Positions 62,826-64,000 of a stretch of DNA of 64,000 bases are shown here, in pieces. The first letter of the stretch is position 1; each line of letters opens with the position of its first letter. The stretch comes from Salibaculum halophilum (lineage in GTDB: Bacteria; Pseudomonadota; Alphaproteobacteria; Rhodobacterales; Rhodobacteraceae), in assembly GCF_002094885.1 (NCBI RefSeq), contig NZ_MSIT01000009.1, positions 1 through 64,000 of the forward strand. Direction: 5' to 3'. The notes beneath the pieces were generated by a model, which did no database searches, was not told where the DNA came from, and saw only the letters and a list, made by a program, of their open reading frames with translations. A program made the translations under genes and the position numbers.

Positions 62826-63707
62826 ATGTCGGACATCATCGCCAGCCCCTCGACCCGCCGTCTCGCGCGGGACAATGACGTGGATATCGAGGCCCTCGCC
62901 CGGCGCCTAGGGCGCACAACGATCGGCCCCGAGGACATCACCGGCAAGGCCCCTGCGCCCGCGGGGCCCGGGGGCGACACCGCCTTCTGGGACGTTGACC
63001 ACGGCCAGTACGGCCCGGTGCGTGAAGAGCCGATGAGCCGCTTTGCTCAGGTGGCCGCCGGAAACCTTGCCGCCGCGCAGGCGCTGATCCCGGCGGTGAC
63101 GCATCACGACCGCGCCGACGTCAGCGCCGTCGAGGCCTTTCGCACAGCCCTGAAACCCGAGGCGCAGGCGCGCGGCGTCAAGCTGACCGCGCTGGCCTTT
63201 CATGTCGCGGCGCTGGCGCGGTGCCTGCGCGCCTTTCCGCGCTTCAATGCCTCGCTCACGCCTGATGGCGAAACGCTGGTGCTCAAGGATTTCGTCCATA
63301 TCGGCATCGCCGTGGACACGCCACACGGCCTGATGGTGCCGGTGATCCGCGATGCGGATACCAAGGGGCTGTGGCAGATCGGGGCCGAGATCGCCGACCT
63401 CGCCGCGCGCGCGCAGGCCCGCAAGATCGGGCCTGATGAAATGGGCGGGGCGTCCATGACCATCACCAACCTTGGCGGGATCGGCGGCACCGGGTTCACC
63501 CCCATCGTCAACCCGCCCGAGGTGGCGATCCTCGGCATCACGCGGACCGAGACCATCACGGTCTGGGACGGCGACACGCCGCGCCCGGTGCCGATGGTGC
63601 CGCTGGACCTGTCCTACGATCACCGCGTGATCAACGGCGCCGACGCGGCGCGCTTCCTGGCGCATTACGCGGGCCTGATCGGCGATCCGCGCAACATGCT
63701 GATCTGA
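62826..63707 (+). CDS. E2 acyltransferase catalytic chain without lipoyl domain
   Basis: 293 aa from the ATG at 62826 (GGGGG 5 nt upstream; an in-frame GTG lies at 62820). Starts directly with a subunit-binding domain (IIASPSTRRLARDNDVDIEA), then the 2-oxoacid_dh catalytic domain (MSRFAQVAAGNLAAAQALIP, FVHIGIAVDTPHGLMVPVIRD, MTITNLGGIGGTGFTPIVN). The active site reads DHRVINGADAARFL: HxxxNG instead of HxxxDG. With the lipoyl chain at 60081 it makes up a split E2. No E3 gene lies in the window. Confidence 0.92.
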   Translation: MSDIIASPSTRRLARDNDVDIEALARRLGRTTIGPEDITGKAPAPAGPGGDTAFWDVDHGQYGPVREEPMSRFAQVAAGNLAAAQALIPAVTHHDRADVSAVEAFRTALKPEAQARGVKLTALAFHVAALARCLRAFPRFNASLTPDGETLVLKDFVHIGIAVDTPHGLMVPVIRDADTKGLWQIGAEIADLAARAQARKIGPDEMGGASMTITNLGGIGGTGFTPIVNPPEVAILGITRTETITVWDGDTPRPVPMVPLDLSYDHRVINGADAARFLAHYAGLIGDPRNMLI

Positions 63708-63721
63708 GGCCGACAAACACA

Positions 63722-63749
63722 AAACGGCGCCCCCGCGGGGGCGCCGTTT
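63722..63749. terminator. bidirectional terminator
   Basis: 13-bp perfect stem: AAACGGCGCCCCC (63722-63734) and GGGGGCGCCGTTT (63737-63749) with a 2-nt loop, flanked by A/T. Between the convergent E2 and katG genes. Confidence 0.85.
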
Positions 63750-63773
63750 GACTGTCGTTGTGTCGCGGGCCGA

Positions 63774-64000
<227 letters not shown>

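Overview
The window is GC-rich DNA from an alphaproteobacterium, most probably a Rhodobacteraceae (Roseobacter-group) member. The clues are a gcrA cell-cycle regulator, short HIL-type intergenic repeats, lipid A genes, and solute-uptake plus catabolic clusters typical of that family. No rRNA, tRNA, CRISPR array or insertion sequence was seen. Most genes are on the minus strand and packed into operons with ATGA or TGATG overlaps.

Layout. 1-4.1 kb: a redox module with an Mrp-type ATPase, a MarR regulator with a cysteine-rich tail, a ferric-reductase-like flavocytochrome and, divergently, a pentaheme cytochrome c; a near-perfect FNR-type box lies between the last two. 4.2-17.2 kb: ilvD, a lytic transglycosylase, an Att-type ABC exporter with its lipocalin-like partner, a pirin, waaA and an LpxL-type acyltransferase, a dual-specificity phosphatase, and a repeat-rich membrane protein broken by an in-frame TAG.

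17.3-35.1 kb: catabolic cluster A, about 17 minus-strand genes from 32.7 kb down to 17.3 kb plus three divergent plus-strand genes. It combines a MalEFGK-type ABC importer, a LacI regulator, four NTF2/SnoaL-like proteins, a HisD-like dehydrogenase, an SDR, a bicupin, a HAD-like protein that has lost its nucleophile, a methyltransferase, a MetE-like enzyme, an alpha/beta hydrolase, an RraA-like protein, an amidohydrolase and a hot-dog thioesterase. Two nearly identical LacI-type operators sit in the divergent promoter at 32.7 kb. The substrate cannot be read from the sequence.

35.3-46.8 kb: mainly housekeeping genes (LMW phosphatase, sirtuin, PCu(A)C chaperone, rpmB, meaB, hrpB, argF, argD, an ABC-2 permease, gcrA, a uracil-DNA glycosylase-like protein). 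The 3' end of argF is followed by two decayed tandem copies of its own last codons with a 149-bp period.

46.8-63.7 kb: catabolic cluster B, two divergent operons. The minus operon is a ribose-type ABC importer with an SDR, a 3-hydroxyisobutyrate-dehydrogenase-like enzyme and a ThuA-like protein. The plus operon starts with an unusual regulator, a winged-helix domain fused to a cytoplasmic MalE-type solute-binding domain, followed by a second SDR, an M24 peptidase-fold protein, TPP-dependent E1 alpha and beta subunits, a two-lipoyl E2-like protein with a decayed catalytic domain, an aldehyde dehydrogenase and a separate E2 catalytic chain without lipoyl domains. Overlapping palindromes lie in the shared promoter region. 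The window ends in the 3' end of katG, across a bidirectional terminator.

The strongest candidates for undescribed biology are the HTH-solute-binding fusion regulator with its split 2-oxoacid dehydrogenase, and the four-NTF2 catabolic cluster.
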